Of a stretch of DNA of 64,000 bases, positions 27,681 through 36,942 are shown in pieces. The DNA is from Streptomyces sp. NBC_00659. Its GTDB lineage: Bacteria; Actinomycetota; Actinomycetes; Streptomycetales; Streptomycetaceae. Under the pieces are notes generated by a model that saw nothing but the letters and a program-made list of their open reading frames with translations, did no database searches and was not told where the DNA came from. Location of the stretch: the NCBI RefSeq assembly GCF_036226925.1, contig NZ_CP109031.1, forward strand, positions 9,486,001-9,550,000. The letters are read 5' to 3'. The position numbers were made by a program, and so were the translations under genes. The number at the start of each line of letters is the position of its first letter. Position 1 is the stretch's first letter.

Positions 27681-29228
27681 GTGGCGAGTCGTATGCATGC
27701 GCAGGTCGTGATCGTCGGGGGAGGGCCGGTCGGCATGCTTGTCGCTGCCGAGCTGGGCGCGTACGGGGTGCGTACTCTCGTGCTGGAGGAGCGGGCGGGG
27801 ATTTCCGGGAGGCCGCGGGCGAGTACGTTGCACGCGCGGGCGTTGCAGTGTCTGGTCAGGCGGGGTTATCTGCCCGAGCTGGTGCCGGGTGCGGGTGGTG
27901 CGGGTGGTGTGGGGGTCGAGGCCACGGCGCCGTTCCACTTCGCGGGGCTGTCGGGGCTGGCGATCACCGCTCCGGCGGCCGAGCCGGGGCCGATCCTGAA
28001 GCGGCCGCAGGCCGAGCTCGAGCGTGTTTTCGAGCAGCGGGCGCGGTCTGTGGGGGCCCGGGTGCTGCGGGGGTACCGGGTGGCCGGGGTGGCCCAGGAC
28101 CAAGGCGGTGTGCAGGTGGTCGCCGAGGGGCCGTCGGGGGTGGTGTTGTGCACGGCCGAGTATCTGGTGGGTGCGGACGGGGCCAGGAGCACGGTGCGTG
28201 AACAGGGGGGTGTTGCCTGTGCGGTGTATCCGGCGACGGTGTCCGCGCTGGCGGGGCTGGTGCGGCTGTCCGATCCCGATGCGCTGCCGCCGGGGTGGCA
28301 CCAGACCCCGCGGGGCTGGATCGTTGCCAGGAACGATCCGGGGCAGGGCACCCATATCCGTACCCTGAACTGTGCGGGAGAGGATCCCCGGCGTCATCTC
28401 CCGCTCACCTTGGAGGAGTTGCGGCAGGAGGTCTCGCGGATCGCGGGACGCGGCATTGCGATGGAGGACCCGCGCTGGCTCAGCCGGTTCAGTGACTTCT
28501 CGCGGCTGGCCCGTACCTACCGCTCGGGCCGGATCCTGCTGGCCGGGGATGCTGCTCATGTGCACTTCCCCATCGGGGGGCAGGGGCTGAGCACCGGGGT
28601 GCAGGATGCTCTCGACCTGGGCTGGAAACTGGCGTTCACCGTGCGCGGTCTTGCGGGGGAGGGGCTGTTGGACACCTACGACCAGGAGCGGCGGCCGGCC
28701 GCCCGGCGGGTCATCGACAACACGCGGGCCCAGCTGTCCCTGATGCGGCCGGATCCCGGACTGGACGCGCTGCGCTCGCTGTTCAACACCCTTCTGGGAC
28801 CGGGCCAGGAGGGCGGGCGCCTGGGCGACATGATCAGTGCCCAGGACACGGTTCTGCCGCGGCACACCCGGTGTCCGTCCGCGTGGGAGGGAAGGTTCCT
28901 GCAGAATGTGGGCCTTGCCTCGCGGGAGGGCCCGACCGATGTGATCGAGCTGTTGCGTGCCGGGGAGGGGCGTTTTTTGCTGCTGCTCTTCGGGGAGTGC
29001 GGGAGCCGGTATCTGCGCGAGGCGCAGGCCTGGGCGGACGGGCTGTGCCCGGTGTGGGCGGAGCCGACTCCGGCGGTGCCGTTCGATGCCCTGCTGGTGC
29101 GGCCTGACGGCTACGTCGCCTGGGCGCCTGGGGGTGGCAGTCTGGATGCCGCGCTGGCGCTGTATCTGCGCGGCATCCCGGCGGCCCGGCGGGAGCCGGT
29201 CATGCCGGGCGTGCAGGCGCTCGGCTGA
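27681..29228 (+). CDS. FAD-dependent aromatic polyketide hydroxylase (PgaE/RdmE-type)
   Basis: The 515-residue protein has the class A flavin monooxygenase layout: the dinucleotide-binding motif VIVGGGPVGMLVAAELG (residues 8-24), an arginine-containing DGARS region, and GDAAHVHFPIGGQGLSTGVQDALDLGWKLA near the middle, the FAD ribityl/phosphate site. The C-terminal 120 residues form the thioredoxin-like domain seen in polyketide hydroxylases. It uses NAD(P)H and oxygen to hydroxylate phenolic polyketides. It is transcribed behind ARE-like operator 2 and precedes an NmrA-type reductase by about 220 bases. Confidence 0.9.
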   Translation: MASRMHAQVVIVGGGPVGMLVAAELGAYGVRTLVLEERAGISGRPRASTLHARALQCLVRRGYLPELVPGAGGAGGVGVEATAPFHFAGLSGLAITAPAAEPGPILKRPQAELERVFEQRARSVGARVLRGYRVAGVAQDQGGVQVVAEGPSGVVLCTAEYLVGADGARSTVREQGGVACAVYPATVSALAGLVRLSDPDALPPGWHQTPRGWIVARNDPGQGTHIRTLNCAGEDPRRHLPLTLEELRQEVSRIAGRGIAMEDPRWLSRFSDFSRLARTYRSGRILLAGDAAHVHFPIGGQGLSTGVQDALDLGWKLAFTVRGLAGEGLLDTYDQERRPAARRVIDNTRAQLSLMRPDPGLDALRSLFNTLLGPGQEGGRLGDMISAQDTVLPRHTRCPSAWEGRFLQNVGLASREGPTDVIELLRAGEGRFLLLLFGECGSRYLREAQAWADGLCPVWAEPTPAVPFDALLVRPDGYVAWAPGGGSLDAALALYLRGIPAARREPVMPGVQALG

Positions 29229-29452
29229 CGGCGGCAGGCCCTGCTGCCTGCGCGGCAGGCCTGCCGTTTCCTGCAAAGCGCCCGGCCCCGGCTCGGGGAG
29301 GCGCGGTGGGCAGGGGGGCCTGGACGGGCTGCCGGCACGGGCCGCCGCCTGGTGTGCGCCGTGAGGCAGGGGCGAGGACGTCGGTCTCCACCGATTCGAG
29401 GACATGCCCGGGCCGGCGGGAGAGCCGGCGGGCGCAGGGGGGAAAAACGCCG

Positions 29453-30325
29453 ATGATGCTCGTGACGGGCGCCACCGGAACCGTCGGACGGGAAGTGCTG
29501 CGCCTGCTTCCCGCGGGCCAGGCGGTACGCGTCATGGCCAGGGATCCCGCACGGGTCGGCGATGTGGCCGGCCGGGCCGAGGTGGTCGGGGGGGACTATG
29601 GCGACCCGCTGTCGCTGGAGCGCGCGCTGAGAGGTGTTCGCAGGGCGTTTTTGGTCACCAACCGGGTCCCGGGTGACGATGACGCCCGTTTTGTGCGGGC
29701 TGCGCGTTCGGCGGGTGTACGGCATGTGGTGAAGCTTTCGGCTGCCGCCGTCGCGGACGCGAAGGCGGATGACCTGATCACGCGGTGGCAGCGCGTGAAC
29801 GAGGGCCTGCTGCGGGACTCGGGGATGGAGTGGACCCTGCTGCGGCCGCGTGCGTTCATGTCCAACTGTCTGTCCTGGGCGGCGTCGATCCGCTCGGAGC
29901 AGGTCGTACGGTCCCTGTACGGGACGTCGGCCTGTGCGTGCGTGGATCCGCGTGACATCGCCGAGGTGGCCGTGCGTGCCCTGACCGGGGACGGGCATGC
30001 GGGGCGGGTCCACACCCTGACCGGGCCCGAGGCGATCAGCGCGGTCGAGCAGACGGCCGAGCTCGGCGCTCTGCTCGGGCGTCCGCTGCGTTTTGAGGAG
30101 CTGCCTTTGGAGTCGGTGCGTGCCCTGTTGCGCCGGCGTCATCCGCCGGCGGTCGCCGAGGCGTTGCTGGCCGGTGCGCAGCGGCGGCGGGACGGGGCCA
30201 AGGCCGATGTCGGGAGCACGGTCCGCGAGGTGACGGGCCGTGAGGCCCGTTCCTTCCGCGACTGGGCTGCGGACCATCTCGCGGCATTCGGTCCGGCGGC
30301 TGCCGCGGCCCGGCCGGGGGTGTGA
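29453..30325 (+). CDS. NmrA-like NAD(P)-binding oxidoreductase
   Basis: The 290-residue atypical short-chain dehydrogenase begins MMLVTGATGTVGREVLRLLPAG, a Rossmann dinucleotide motif, and continues with VMARDPARV, VVGGDYGDPLSLERAL and WTLLRPRAFMSNCL. Proteins of this group in aromatic polyketide clusters act as reductases or regulators. It is the first of four such genes in the cluster (others at 52176, 53029 and 56421). The start ATG ATG at 29453 follows an aggggg sequence. Confidence 0.85.
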   Translation: MMLVTGATGTVGREVLRLLPAGQAVRVMARDPARVGDVAGRAEVVGGDYGDPLSLERALRGVRRAFLVTNRVPGDDDARFVRAARSAGVRHVVKLSAAAVADAKADDLITRWQRVNEGLLRDSGMEWTLLRPRAFMSNCLSWAASIRSEQVVRSLYGTSACACVDPRDIAEVAVRALTGDGHAGRVHTLTGPEAISAVEQTAELGALLGRPLRFEELPLESVRALLRRRHPPAVAEALLAGAQRRRDGAKADVGSTVREVTGREARSFRDWAADHLAAFGPAAAAARPGV

Positions 30326-31449
30326 CGCCGGCCCGGCCGGGGGTGTGACGCCGGCCCGGTCCCGCGGCCGCACGGCGGTGCGGCCCGCGCGGCGCAGCCG
30401 CCCGCCCTTTTGGCGGAGCCCGCGCCGCGTGCGGTTCAGGGTCGGGGCCGGCGGCGTGCTCCTTGTTCCACCCGGTCGTCGCGGCCCGGTGCCTGTGCGG
30501 CAGCCGGGCCTTGACGTCCTTCCGTGACGGCGCCCCGGCGCGACCGGCGAAGCCGGACCGCAGGCCGGCCGGCGGCGAGATCGCGCATCTCCTGGAGGCC
30601 GCCCGCCGGTCGGCCGGAGGACGCCGGATCGTCCCCGGTGGCCGATCCGGTGTTCGGCCCCGCTTTGCAGGGGGTCCGGCCCCTGCCCCTTTTCCTGCCC
30701 GAAGAGCCGGGGCATCCGCGAGGAAACCCGGTGACGGGCGGGCGGCCGCAGGCGGTACAGGTGCCGGTCCGCTGCCGGTCCGCCACCCCGAGGGTCCTGG
30801 AGGGTGCCGAGGACCCGGGAGGGTGCCGAGGGCCCGGGGAGGGCCCAGGCCGGCGTGGGGGCTTTGGAGCCGGGCGGCATGAGAGGGATCGGGCCGGGCT
30901 GCATGAGAGCGGGGCAGGCCCGGGCGGCGGTGACAAGGGCGACAAGGGCGACAAGGGTGACGTGGTGGTCGCCGGCCGGGCCGGGCGCGGCCTTCGAAGA
31001 GGTCCGCGCCCGGCGCCGTGCCCGCGTCCGCGGTGGCCGTGATCGATGGGCCGGCGCGTCCTCGCCGCCGCGGCGGCGGACCGGACGCGCCGGCGGCGGA
31101 CTTCGCCGGCTCGCCCCGAAGCCGCTTCTCCCGGACTTCCCCCTCCAAGACGCCCGCCACCGGGCGGGATCATCCACCGCGGCGAAGCGCTGCCGGGACC
31201 TGTCCGCCCGGTCACGGCCGGGCGGAGCGGGGGCGCCCGGCGGATGCCGGCGAGCGGCGTGCGGCGAGCGGGGTGCGGTGTGTGCGGCTGCACGGCGCAG
31301 GAGGCGGGCGAGGCGGTGGGGCACCTCCCGGCCGAAGGCCGGGGGACGTCGTGGAGCGAGGGCGACGCCGCCGGGGGTCCCCTGCACGCAGAGCCCGGGG
31401 GAGCGCGTGCCGCACCCCGCGTCCGCGCCGTGACCGGCCGGACAGGTTC
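30326..31449. other. 1.1-kb gap between convergent genes, repeat-rich, no gene seen
   Basis: The gap separates the NmrA-type gene from the AfsA-type gene, which converge. A roughly 25-bp unit (gggggtgtgacgccggcccgg) is duplicated around 30315-30360, and gacaagggc occurs in tandem near 30931-30960. Frames are Arg/Pro/Gly-rich on both strands. I see no credible start or protein signature. Confidence 0.5.
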
Positions 31450-32448
31450 CTAGCCGTCGTGCCGGGGGGAGGCGGTCACGGTGGACCGGAACACGACGTT
31501 TTCGTCCTGGTGCCCGGTCACCAGGACGCGGTCGTCACCCGATTCGGTCCTTGGCAGGCGGCGGGCCTCGATCAGACAGGGCTCGTCCAGTTCGACGTAG
31601 CGCTTGAATTCGCTGGCCATGGCGAGGGGGACGAAGCGGGAGCATTCCAGCGTCGCGGCGGTGGCCTGGCGGGCGGCCTCCATCAGGAGCATGCCCGGCA
31701 CATGGTCGACCGGGTGGTCGAAGAGCACGGGGTGGCGGGTGTCCACCCGCAGCTGCCAGCGGTCCGCCGCTCCCAGGGGCGCCAGGACGACGTCGGTGGG
31801 CGACATGCGGCCGACGAGCTGCGGTGCCACGGGCGCCATGAGCGCGAGCCGGTGTCCGGCACGGCCCGCAGGCCGGGACCGCAGCCGCCGGTAGACCGAC
31901 GGCGTGATGCAGGTCAGGGATCCGCCGCCCGTCGCGGCGACGTGTCCGTCACGGCGTATCTCCACCGCCACGCGCATTCCCGCGAGGCTGTTGCCGCGGA
32001 GCTTGATGTCCGGGCACGTGACGGTGATGTCCAGGGACGCCGGGGCGTCACCGACCCTGAAGTGCGGGAGCCGTACCGCGACGTCGAGGTCGGAGACGAG
32101 GAAGTGGTGGCCCAGGGGAATCCCGAACTCGGCATGGGCCAGAAGGATACCGGCCTGGCGGATTGTTTCAGCCGCGATGAGCGGGTCGTGATAACCCTCG
32201 CCGACCGGAGTGAAGAAGCTGTGCCCCCGGGGCCACTGCCCGGCCATGACGAAGCGGGTGTCGTTCTCGCGGCGCCAGTCGGTGAGCAGCACCTCGGCGA
32301 CCGCGGCCCGGTGGACGAACTCCTTGGGAACCGTCGTGGTGAAGGACGGGAAGCGTGATGTGCCTGGCCCGGTGGGCGCCTCGTGGGCGCCTTCGGCCGG
32401 TGCTCCGTTGATCGTTGTACGTTCAAGTTGGAACATGCTCACAGACAT
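31450..32448 (-). CDS. AfsA-family gamma-butyrolactone synthase
   Basis: The 332-residue protein has two AfsA hotdog repeats. The first contains TVPKEFVHRAAVAEVLLTDW and the second SPTDVVLAPLG, then DTRHPVLFDHPVDHVPGMLLMEAARQA. AfsA enzymes condense a beta-ketoacyl group with glycerol-derived dihydroxyacetone phosphate to start gamma-butyrolactone signal synthesis. The start at ATG 32448 is followed by MFQLER. An ARE-like operator lies 60-80 bases upstream, the usual feedback arrangement with a GBL receptor. Receptor-type genes at 24507 and 33561 are the likely partners. Confidence 0.9.
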   Translation of the reverse strand: MSVSMFQLERTTINGAPAEGAHEAPTGPGTSRFPSFTTTVPKEFVHRAAVAEVLLTDWRRENDTRFVMAGQWPRGHSFFTPVGEGYHDPLIAAETIRQAGILLAHAEFGIPLGHHFLVSDLDVAVRLPHFRVGDAPASLDITVTCPDIKLRGNSLAGMRVAVEIRRDGHVAATGGGSLTCITPSVYRRLRSRPAGRAGHRLALMAPVAPQLVGRMSPTDVVLAPLGAADRWQLRVDTRHPVLFDHPVDHVPGMLLMEAARQATAATLECSRFVPLAMASEFKRYVELDEPCLIEARRLPRTESGDDRVLVTGHQDENVVFRSTVTASPRHDG

Positions 32449-32507
32449 TGATCCCCCTGGACGGCGTTTGTCGAAGGTGGACCGGAAAGGCCCCAGGGCG
32501 AACGAAG

Positions 32508-32530
32508 ATACATACCACCCGGTTTTATTT
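32508..32530. promoter_or_regulatory. ARE-like operator 3 upstream of the AfsA gene
   Basis: The sequence atacataccacccggttttattt has the half-site spacing and the CGGTTTT core of GBL-receptor boxes. It lies 60-82 bases before the AfsA start codon. Confidence 0.65.
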
Positions 32531-32952
32531 CTAGCGGTACGGGGTACTCCGGTAATCCGGAACCGGCGCGCGCGGGGGCGCCATGTCTCTGTCACATGCC
32601 CTCCTCCTTCCCCGCAGGTCGGGGCGGCGGGAGGGCTGCGGGACCTTTCCGGCGGCCTCAAGCGGAACCGGAGATCTTTTCGAGGCGCAGGCCCCACCGT
32701 GTCGGGAGGCGGAGGTGGAGGCGCCGGGGACCCGGAGGTGCGGAAGCCGCACGGCGCGGGAGGGGCGCGGCCGGGCGGCCCAAGGGGAACGCGCCGTTCC
32801 CGCCCGGGTGCCGCCCCGCGCCGTGCCGCTCCCCGCGTCCGCGCGGGGAGCGGGTGGACGGCGGTTTCGGCCGGTGGGCGCGGCGTGAAGGGTGCGGGGC
32901 CCCTTCGCGCCGGCGGTGACGGGAGGAGGTGCGCGATCTCCGCAACAGTTGA

Positions 32953-32970
32953 AAACCGCGTAAGCGGTTT
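32953..32970. promoter_or_regulatory. ARE-like palindrome 4 upstream of the carboxylase remnant
   Basis: A perfect palindrome, AAACCGC-gtaa-GCGGTTT, lies 55 bases before the ATG at 33025. Followed by gttaat, it resembles the inner half-sites of ARE boxes. It may control the plus-strand unit of the carboxylase remnant and the TetR gene. Confidence 0.6.
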
Positions 32971-33024
32971 GTTAATCTCGTGTTCCGAGGTCGGACCCTC
33001 GGGTGGCCTCAGAAGGGACCCGGC

Positions 33025-33484
33025 ATGACGGCCGTGATCGCATCCGCGCCAACCGATCCAGGGCTCACAGGGGTCCGGGGGGGGGTGTGGCGGAACTGCA
33101 CGCCGTCCGTGCGGAGGCGCTGCGTGGTCCGAGCGGGAAGGCGACGGCGGTGCCTGCATCGTCATGGACAGCCAGTCCATCGGCGCGGACCTCACCTATG
33201 CCTGGCCGGCGAACGAGATCGCGGTGATGGGCGCCGAGGGCGCCGCCGACGTCATCTTCCGCCGCCGGATCGCCGACGCCGCCGATCCCGAGGCCATGCG
33301 CGCGCGCATGGTCAAGGAGTACCAGGCCGAGCTGATGCACCCCTGCTGCGCGGCCGAGCGCGGCCTGGTCGACGACGTCATCGACCCCGCCGAGACCCGC
33401 GAGATCCTCATCCGCTCACTGGCGATGCTGCACACCAGGCACGCGGACCTGCCCTCCCGCGAACACGGCAACCCCCCGCAGTGA
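33025..33484 (+). pseudogene. propionyl-CoA carboxylase beta subunit with a large internal deletion
   Basis: After ATG 33025, about 30 codons correspond to the N-terminus of acyl-CoA carboxylase beta subunits (VAELHAVRAEALRGPSGKAT, one base out of frame with the ATG). Then, without the roughly 380 intervening residues, the C-terminus follows from about 33160: DSQSIGADLTYAWP, EIAVMGAEGAADVIF, LMHPCCAAERGLVDDVI and the natural end HADLPSREHGNPPQ. The carboxybiotin and acyl-CoA sites are absent, so the product cannot be a functional enzyme. The ending is intact and typical of streptomycete PccB-type proteins. Confidence 0.8.
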
Positions 33485-33560
33485 ACCGACGAACGACGGG
33501 ACACGGCAGGCACCCCCGCCCGGGAGCGCCGAGACCGCGGTCCGAGCCAGGAGACGACTG

Positions 33561-34193
33561 ATGGTCAAGCAGGAGCGTGCGGCCCGTACCCGCCAGGCTC
33601 TGATCCGTTCCGGTGCCGAAGTGTTCACGGAGGAGGGCCTGGCTCACACTTCGCTCTCGACCATCAGCCGACGGGCCGGGGTCAGCAACGGTGCGCTGCA
33701 TTTCCACTTCGAGAGCAAGAAGGCGCTGCTGCGGGCCATCGAGTCACAGGCGCTGGAGAGCGTGCGGCGGATCGCGCACGACACCCTGGCGCGCAGCGAG
33801 GGCCCTCTTCAGGCGCTGGTGGACGCCACGTACCGGCTGATGAGCGCGATCGCCGGCGATGTCGTCGTCCGGGCGGGGTTCGAGCTGTCCGACGATCCCG
33901 GCCGTGGTGAGGGGCCGACGGCGCGGCAGGAATGGCAGCGCTGGGTCGAGGAGGTGCTGCTGCGGGCCGATGAGGACGGCTGGCTCGTCGAGGGGGTGTC
34001 GGCGGACGGCGCCGCGGCCGCCGTGGTGGCCGCGACGGTCGGGTTCGAGGTGCTCGGCGGCGAGGACAAGGCGTGGCTGTCGGAGGAGAAGGTCACGGGG
34101 TTCTGGGATCTGCTGCTGCCCCGGCTGACCGAGCGCCACGCCCTGGTGTGCGCGAGTGTCGCGGGGAGCGGGGCGGATCCGGCGGGACCCTGA
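33561..34193 (+). CDS. TetR-family GBL receptor-like regulator
   Basis: This 210-residue protein starts MVKQERAARTRQALIRSGA, the characteristic opening of GBL receptors, and has a helix-turn-helix LSTISRRAGVSNGALHFHFESKKALL. Its ligand-binding half diverges more from the ScbR type than that of the receptor at 24507. That fits a pseudo-receptor (ScbR2/JadR2-like) that may answer other ligands such as antibiotic intermediates; this distinction is an inference. It follows the carboxylase remnant by about 75 bases and precedes the SARP gene and operator 5. Confidence 0.8.
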   Translation: MVKQERAARTRQALIRSGAEVFTEEGLAHTSLSTISRRAGVSNGALHFHFESKKALLRAIESQALESVRRIAHDTLARSEGPLQALVDATYRLMSAIAGDVVVRAGFELSDDPGRGEGPTARQEWQRWVEEVLLRADEDGWLVEGVSADGAAAAVVAATVGFEVLGGEDKAWLSEEKVTGFWDLLLPRLTERHALVCASVAGSGADPAGP

Positions 34194-34340
34194 ACAGACT
34201 GCACGGTCTTTTTTGTTGGATCGTCAACCATCGCCGCCGGGCCGGATTGCCCTGAACCGGCCTTCCGGGAGGACCGGGGCCGGGTGCGAGCGCGTGTTGA
34301 GTGTCGCTGGAGCGGTCCGGATAGAATAAAAAAACAGCAC

Positions 34341-34367
34341 GGACGGTTTGATATTGACAAACCGTCC
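34341..34367. promoter_or_regulatory. ARE-type operator 5 upstream of the SARP gene
   Basis: A 10-bp perfect inverted repeat, GGACGGTTTG and CAAACCGTCC, with a 7-base spacer (atattga) lies at 34341-34367. Outer sequences (aaaacag / ctgtttt) extend the symmetry. It is the best palindrome of the five and lies about 100 bases before the SARP start, the classic position for receptor-to-activator control. Confidence 0.85.
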
Positions 34368-34468
34368 GTCCTGTTTTTAACTTGGGGTGTGCCGGAAGCG
34401 GCTTCGTCAAGGCCGGACGTCGGGCGACTCACGCACTCAACTCATGCACGGGGATCAGGGGAGACGGC

Positions 34469-35299
34469 ATGGATATCGCAGTACTGGGCGCACTGGACGT
34501 CAGGGAGAACGGGATCTCGGTGACCCCGACGGCACCGAAACCGCGCCAGGTCCTGGCGCTGCTCGCCCTGCACGCCGATCAGGTGGTGCCGGTCGCCGCG
34601 CTGATCGAGGAACTCTGGGGCGAGCGGCCGCCGCGCAGCGCGCGTACCACGCTCCAGACGTACGTACTGCAGCTGCGGGAACTCATCTCGGCGGCCGTCG
34701 GGCGCGACCCGCAGGCCGCCCCGGCGCGCACCGCCAAGGACGTGCTCGTCACGTTACCGGGCGGCTACCTGCTCAACACCTCGGGCGGCGCCAGCGACGT
34801 CCGCGAGTTCGAACGGCTGGCCGGTACCGGCTACCGGGCCGTGGACGCCGGCGACTTCGCGGGCGCGGCCCGCCAGCTGCGGGACGCCCTCGCGCTGTGG
34901 ACCGGCTCCGCCCTGGCCGACGTACAGAGCGGCGTGCAGCTGGAGATGGAGACCAGGCGGCTGGAGGAGACCCGGCTGTGCGCGCTCGACCAGCGCATCG
35001 AGGCCGATCTGCGGCTGGGGCGCCACCGCGAACTGCTGGGCGAGCTCACCGTCCTGGTCAGCCGCTACCGCACCCACGAGAACCTGCACGGTCAGTTCAT
35101 GCTGGCGCTGCACCGCTCCGGCCGGCGCAGCGAGGCCCTGGACGTCTACCAGCGGCTGCGCAACGCCCTCGTGCGCGAACTGGGCCTGGAGCCCTCCGCC
35201 GGGCTGCGCCGGATGCAGCGGTCGATCCTGATGGCGGGGCCCGAGCAGGCGTCGGGGGCCGCGGCCGCAGGCAACGAACGCTTCAGCCCCGTCGGTTGA
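34469..35299 (+). CDS. SARP-family pathway activator
   Basis: The 276-residue protein has the OmpR-type winged-helix DNA-binding domain (VLGALDVRENG, then PKPRQVLALLALHADQVVPVAALIEELWG) followed by a bacterial transcription activation domain (DVREFERLAGTGYRAVDAGDF, then RYRTHENLHGQFMLALHRSGRRSEALDVYQRLR). Such proteins switch on antibiotic genes. The operator immediately upstream makes GBL-receptor repression likely, so this is the probable link from the AfsA-derived signal to the biosynthetic genes. ATG 34469 follows a GGGGAGA-type ribosome site. Confidence 0.92.
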   Translation: MDIAVLGALDVRENGISVTPTAPKPRQVLALLALHADQVVPVAALIEELWGERPPRSARTTLQTYVLQLRELISAAVGRDPQAAPARTAKDVLVTLPGGYLLNTSGGASDVREFERLAGTGYRAVDAGDFAGAARQLRDALALWTGSALADVQSGVQLEMETRRLEETRLCALDQRIEADLRLGRHRELLGELTVLVSRYRTHENLHGQFMLALHRSGRRSEALDVYQRLRNALVRELGLEPSAGLRRMQRSILMAGPEQASGAAAAGNERFSPVG

Positions 35300-35352
35300 G
35301 CACCCGCCGGTTCGCCACAAGAACGCTCCGTACGCAAGGAGGAGGGGCCGCA

Positions 35353-35997
35353 ATGCAGGCCAGGTCGGAAAGGACGCGGCGCAGGCTGGTCAGGGCAGGC
35401 GCGCAGATGTTCAACCGCAACGGCTACGCCAGCGCGACACTGGGACAGATCGCGCAGGCGGCGGGTCTGACGAAGGGGGCGCTGTACTTCCATTTCGCCT
35501 CCAAGGACGGGCTCGCCGACGCCGTGCAGGAACAGGGGCACGCCGTGCTGGCCGACTTCGTGCACTCCCAGCGGGAGGCGGGCGTGGCGCCGGTGCAGGC
35601 GCTGATCGACATGACGCACTGGCTGGCCTGGATGCTCCACGAGGACGCGGTGATCCGGGCCAGCTTCCGGATCACCGGCGAATGCGCGGGACGGCAGCCG
35701 CCGGTCACCGACTTCCACCAGGCCTGGATCACCGAGGTGCTGCGGCTGATCGGCCGTGCCCGCGAGGCCGGCCAGCTGCGGGGCCACACCTTCGCGGACG
35801 GGCCGGAGACGCTGCTGTCCGCGGCGGTGTGCGGGATCGGAGTGCTCTCCGGCACCGGGATGCCCTATCCCGAACTCCGGCGCAGAGCAGGGGCGTTGTG
35901 GGACTCGCTGCTGGCGTGCCTGGTGCCGGCCGAGCATGCGGGGCGTTACGACGTGCACGCCTCGGCACTCACGGCCAATCTCCTCGAGGCGGGCTGA
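35353..35997 (+). CDS. TetR-family regulator
   Basis: The 214-residue protein begins MQARSERTRRRLVRAGAQ and has a helix-turn-helix LGQIAQAAGLTKGALYFHFASKDGLADAV, close to GBL-receptor DNA-binding domains. It starts 54 bases after the SARP stop, behind AAGGAGGAGG, a strong ribosome site, so it is probably co-transcribed with the SARP gene. It may be a third receptor homologue or a repressor for resistance or signal turnover. Its ligand is unknown. Confidence 0.85.
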   Translation: MQARSERTRRRLVRAGAQMFNRNGYASATLGQIAQAAGLTKGALYFHFASKDGLADAVQEQGHAVLADFVHSQREAGVAPVQALIDMTHWLAWMLHEDAVIRASFRITGECAGRQPPVTDFHQAWITEVLRLIGRAREAGQLRGHTFADGPETLLSAAVCGIGVLSGTGMPYPELRRRAGALWDSLLACLVPAEHAGRYDVHASALTANLLEAG

Positions 35998-36167
35998 GAG
36001 GCGGGCGAGGCCCCACGCCGGCCGGCGCGGGAGAGCGGCGCGCCCGGCTTTTCCCGCGGACCGGCCGCGGCCGTGCAGTTTCCCTCCGCCCGGCGATGAC
36101 CGGGCCCCACACACATCTTCGGTACTTCCGTCGTCGGTCGGCCGGGACGGATCTTTGGAGTCACGCC

Positions 36168-36929
36168 ATGCCCCAAGACAGCCAGACATCCCCGAGCGCG
36201 GCGTTTGCCGGCCTCATGGGCGAACTCGTGGACATGCTCGCCGCCGTGCTGCGCCTCAAGGCCGAGAAGATCGACGCGGAGCAGACGTTCCAGTCGCTCG
36301 GGCTCGACTCGCTGCTGAGCGTCGAGCTGGTCGCCACCGTCAACGCCCGTTACGGCACGGCGGTCAAGCCCGACGCGTTGTTCGACCACCCCACGCTTCT
36401 CGAACTGGCCCGGCACGTGGCGCGCGAGCGGGGGATGCCGGGTGCGGCCCCCGCCGGCCGGCCCGGCTCCCGTGCGCCGGAGCGCGATCCGGGTCCTGCC
36501 CCCGCGCCGGCCCCCCAGCCCTCCCTGTCCTCCCCGTCCTCCCCGTCCTTCGGGGGTGCGGTCCTTGACGTGCTGCGCGAGGAACTCGCCCGCATCCTGT
36601 GCTGCGATCCCTGGGACATCGACACCACGGCCGCCTTCAACGTGCTGGGCGTGGATTCCATCCTGGGGGCGGAGTTCGTGGCGACGGTCAACCACATCTA
36701 CCGATTGCGGGAGCGCGCCGTCACGCTCTACGACCATCCGAACCTGGCGGCCCTGGCCGCCCACGTCACCTCCCTGGCACCGGCCGGTGCTGCGGCCGGC
36801 GAGTCCGCGGCGCTCACCGATGCGGTTCCGGCCCTGGGGGTGATGAGCCTCGACGCTCTCCTCGACGCGGTGCGCGAGGAGAGGATCTCCGTCGACCAGG
36901 CCCTCGGCCTGCTGCCCCGGCGCTCCTGA
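36168..36929 (+). CDS. tandem acyl carrier protein with C-terminal docking-like segment
   Basis: Two ACP domains are visible in 253 residues: the first around residues 20-85 with the phosphopantetheine serine in GLDSLL (Ser48), the second around 133-200 with GVDSI (Ser164). Both serines are intact. A Pro/Ala/Ser-rich linker separates them. The last 25 residues (SLDALLDAVREERISVDQALGLL) look like the short helical docking motif after ACPs in trans-acting type I systems. The gene precedes the degenerate ketosynthase by 13 bases. Together they may carry and assemble a starter or side chain. Confidence 0.85.
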   Translation: MPQDSQTSPSAAFAGLMGELVDMLAAVLRLKAEKIDAEQTFQSLGLDSLLSVELVATVNARYGTAVKPDALFDHPTLLELARHVARERGMPGAAPAGRPGSRAPERDPGPAPAPAPQPSLSSPSSPSFGGAVLDVLREELARILCCDPWDIDTTAAFNVLGVDSILGAEFVATVNHIYRLRERAVTLYDHPNLAALAAHVTSLAPAGAAAGESAALTDAVPALGVMSLDALLDAVREERISVDQALGLLPRRS

Positions 36930-36942
36930 ACGGGCGGAAACC

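Noticed and set aside
27198..31387. Very long minus-strand frames opposite the hydroxylase and NmrA-type genes
   Set aside because: They are mirror images of well-supported plus-strand genes with catalytic motifs and reflect high GC in third positions.
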